A DNA stretch of 6,754 bases from an uncultured Saprospiraceae bacterium (GTDB lineage Bacteria; Bacteroidota; Bacteroidia; Chitinophagales; Saprospiraceae). The notes under the pieces were generated by a model. The model was not told where the DNA came from, did no database searches, and saw nothing but the letters and a program-made list of their open reading frames with translations. This document shows, one piece after another, positions 6,579 through 6,754 of the stretch. Position 1 is the stretch's first letter, and every line of letters starts with the position of its first letter. The stretch spans positions 1-6,754 of the forward strand of contig CALBVQ010000061.1 of NCBI GenBank assembly GCA_937969485.1. The letters are read 5' to 3'. The position numbers and the translations under genes were made by a program.

Positions 6579-6754
6579 CTGACGAAAAAGAGCTCCTTAA
6601 GATAATAGTAGGTATTCCTAGGGTGGGCGAGTCCCACTGCCCTCAAAAAAAAGAGGTCAATGGGTCGGAGGATTCCGTGTTTCGGCAGTCGCCTCATCAC
6701 TCACTAGCGTTCGCGACAAGCACTCCACGTTCCTCTCGCAAAATTGATGTCTAC
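6579..6754. other. GC-rich structured non-coding tail, possible repeat element
   Basis: From about 6620 the composition shifts sharply to higher GC than anywhere in the genes. Elements visible in order are a small hairpin TAGG-TATT-CCTA (6609-6620); a 5-bp hairpin GTGGG (6623-6627) / CCCAC (6633-6637); CCTC (6641-6644) / GAGG (6653-6656) flanking a run of eight A; and GTCGC (6688-6692) / GCGAC (6713-6717). No T-run follows a hairpin on the + strand, so this is not a classical intrinsic terminator, although transcription may end here. The short frames on both strands resemble no known protein. An interspersed intergenic repeat or the edge of another element cut by the window is plausible. Confidence 0.4.
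6623..6637. repeat. GC-rich hairpin downstream of the operon
   Basis: GTGGG and CCCAC are perfect 5-base arms around the loop CGAGT. The hairpin lies about 45 bases past the putative extended methyltransferase stop and is followed by an A-run rather than a T-run on the + strand. It could end or protect the operon transcript, but this is not demonstrable from the sequence alone. Confidence 0.35.

Noticed and set aside
6623..6656. Intrinsic terminator for the + strand operon
   Set aside because: The hairpins are followed by an A-run and mixed sequence rather than a T-run, so they do not meet the usual definition.
6665..6752. Short frames on both strands in the GC-rich tail
   Set aside because: They run through predicted hairpins, lack ribosome binding sites and resemble no known protein; more likely non-coding repeat DNA.

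Overview
The window looks like part of a surface-polysaccharide (O-antigen or enterobacterial-common-antigen-like) locus from an AT-rich member of the Bacteroidota. The phylum assignment rests on the low GC of all genes, weak or absent Shine-Dalgarno sequences at several starts, and a promoter matching the Bacteroidota sigma consensus (TTTG, 18 bases, TAAATTTG) just before the + strand operon. A finer placement, perhaps Cytophagales, would be guesswork.

Layout. Positions 1-221 hold no convincing gene, only a more GC-rich nested inverted repeat at the far left. Two genes run leftwards: a Wzx-type polysaccharide flippase (222-1733) preceded by a WecD-like sugar-nucleotide N-acetyltransferase (1802-2518). 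A 239-base divergent intergenic region (2519-2757) separates them from four tightly spaced rightward genes: a WecE-like sugar-nucleotide aminotransferase (2758-3948), a WecF-like GT56 glycosyltransferase (3964-5130), an unnamed protein with a ParB/sulfiredoxin-like domain (5134-5766), and a class I SAM-dependent methyltransferase (5783-6511). From about 6620 to the right edge the sequence becomes GC-rich, structured and apparently non-coding.

How the genes fit together. In the enterobacterial pathway WecE aminates dTDP-4-keto-6-deoxyglucose to dTDP-Fuc4N, WecD N-acetylates it to dTDP-Fuc4NAc, WecF adds Fuc4NAc to the lipid-linked intermediate and Wzx flips the finished unit. All four steps are represented here, in a divergent rather than collinear arrangement. 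The upstream nucleotide-sugar genes, the WecA-type initiating enzyme and the Wzy polymerase are not in the window. The ParB-fold protein and the methyltransferase are additions with no counterpart in the enterobacterial cluster and may tailor the glycan.

Most interesting points: the Fuc4NAc cassette in a non-enterobacterial setting; the methyltransferase C-terminus, where the reading frame ends at TTT-TGA but a protein-like extension continues in the +1 frame; the ParB-like protein in a glycan operon; a promoter box ending only four bases before the wecE ATG; and the GC-rich, hairpin-bearing tail, which may be an interspersed repeat.
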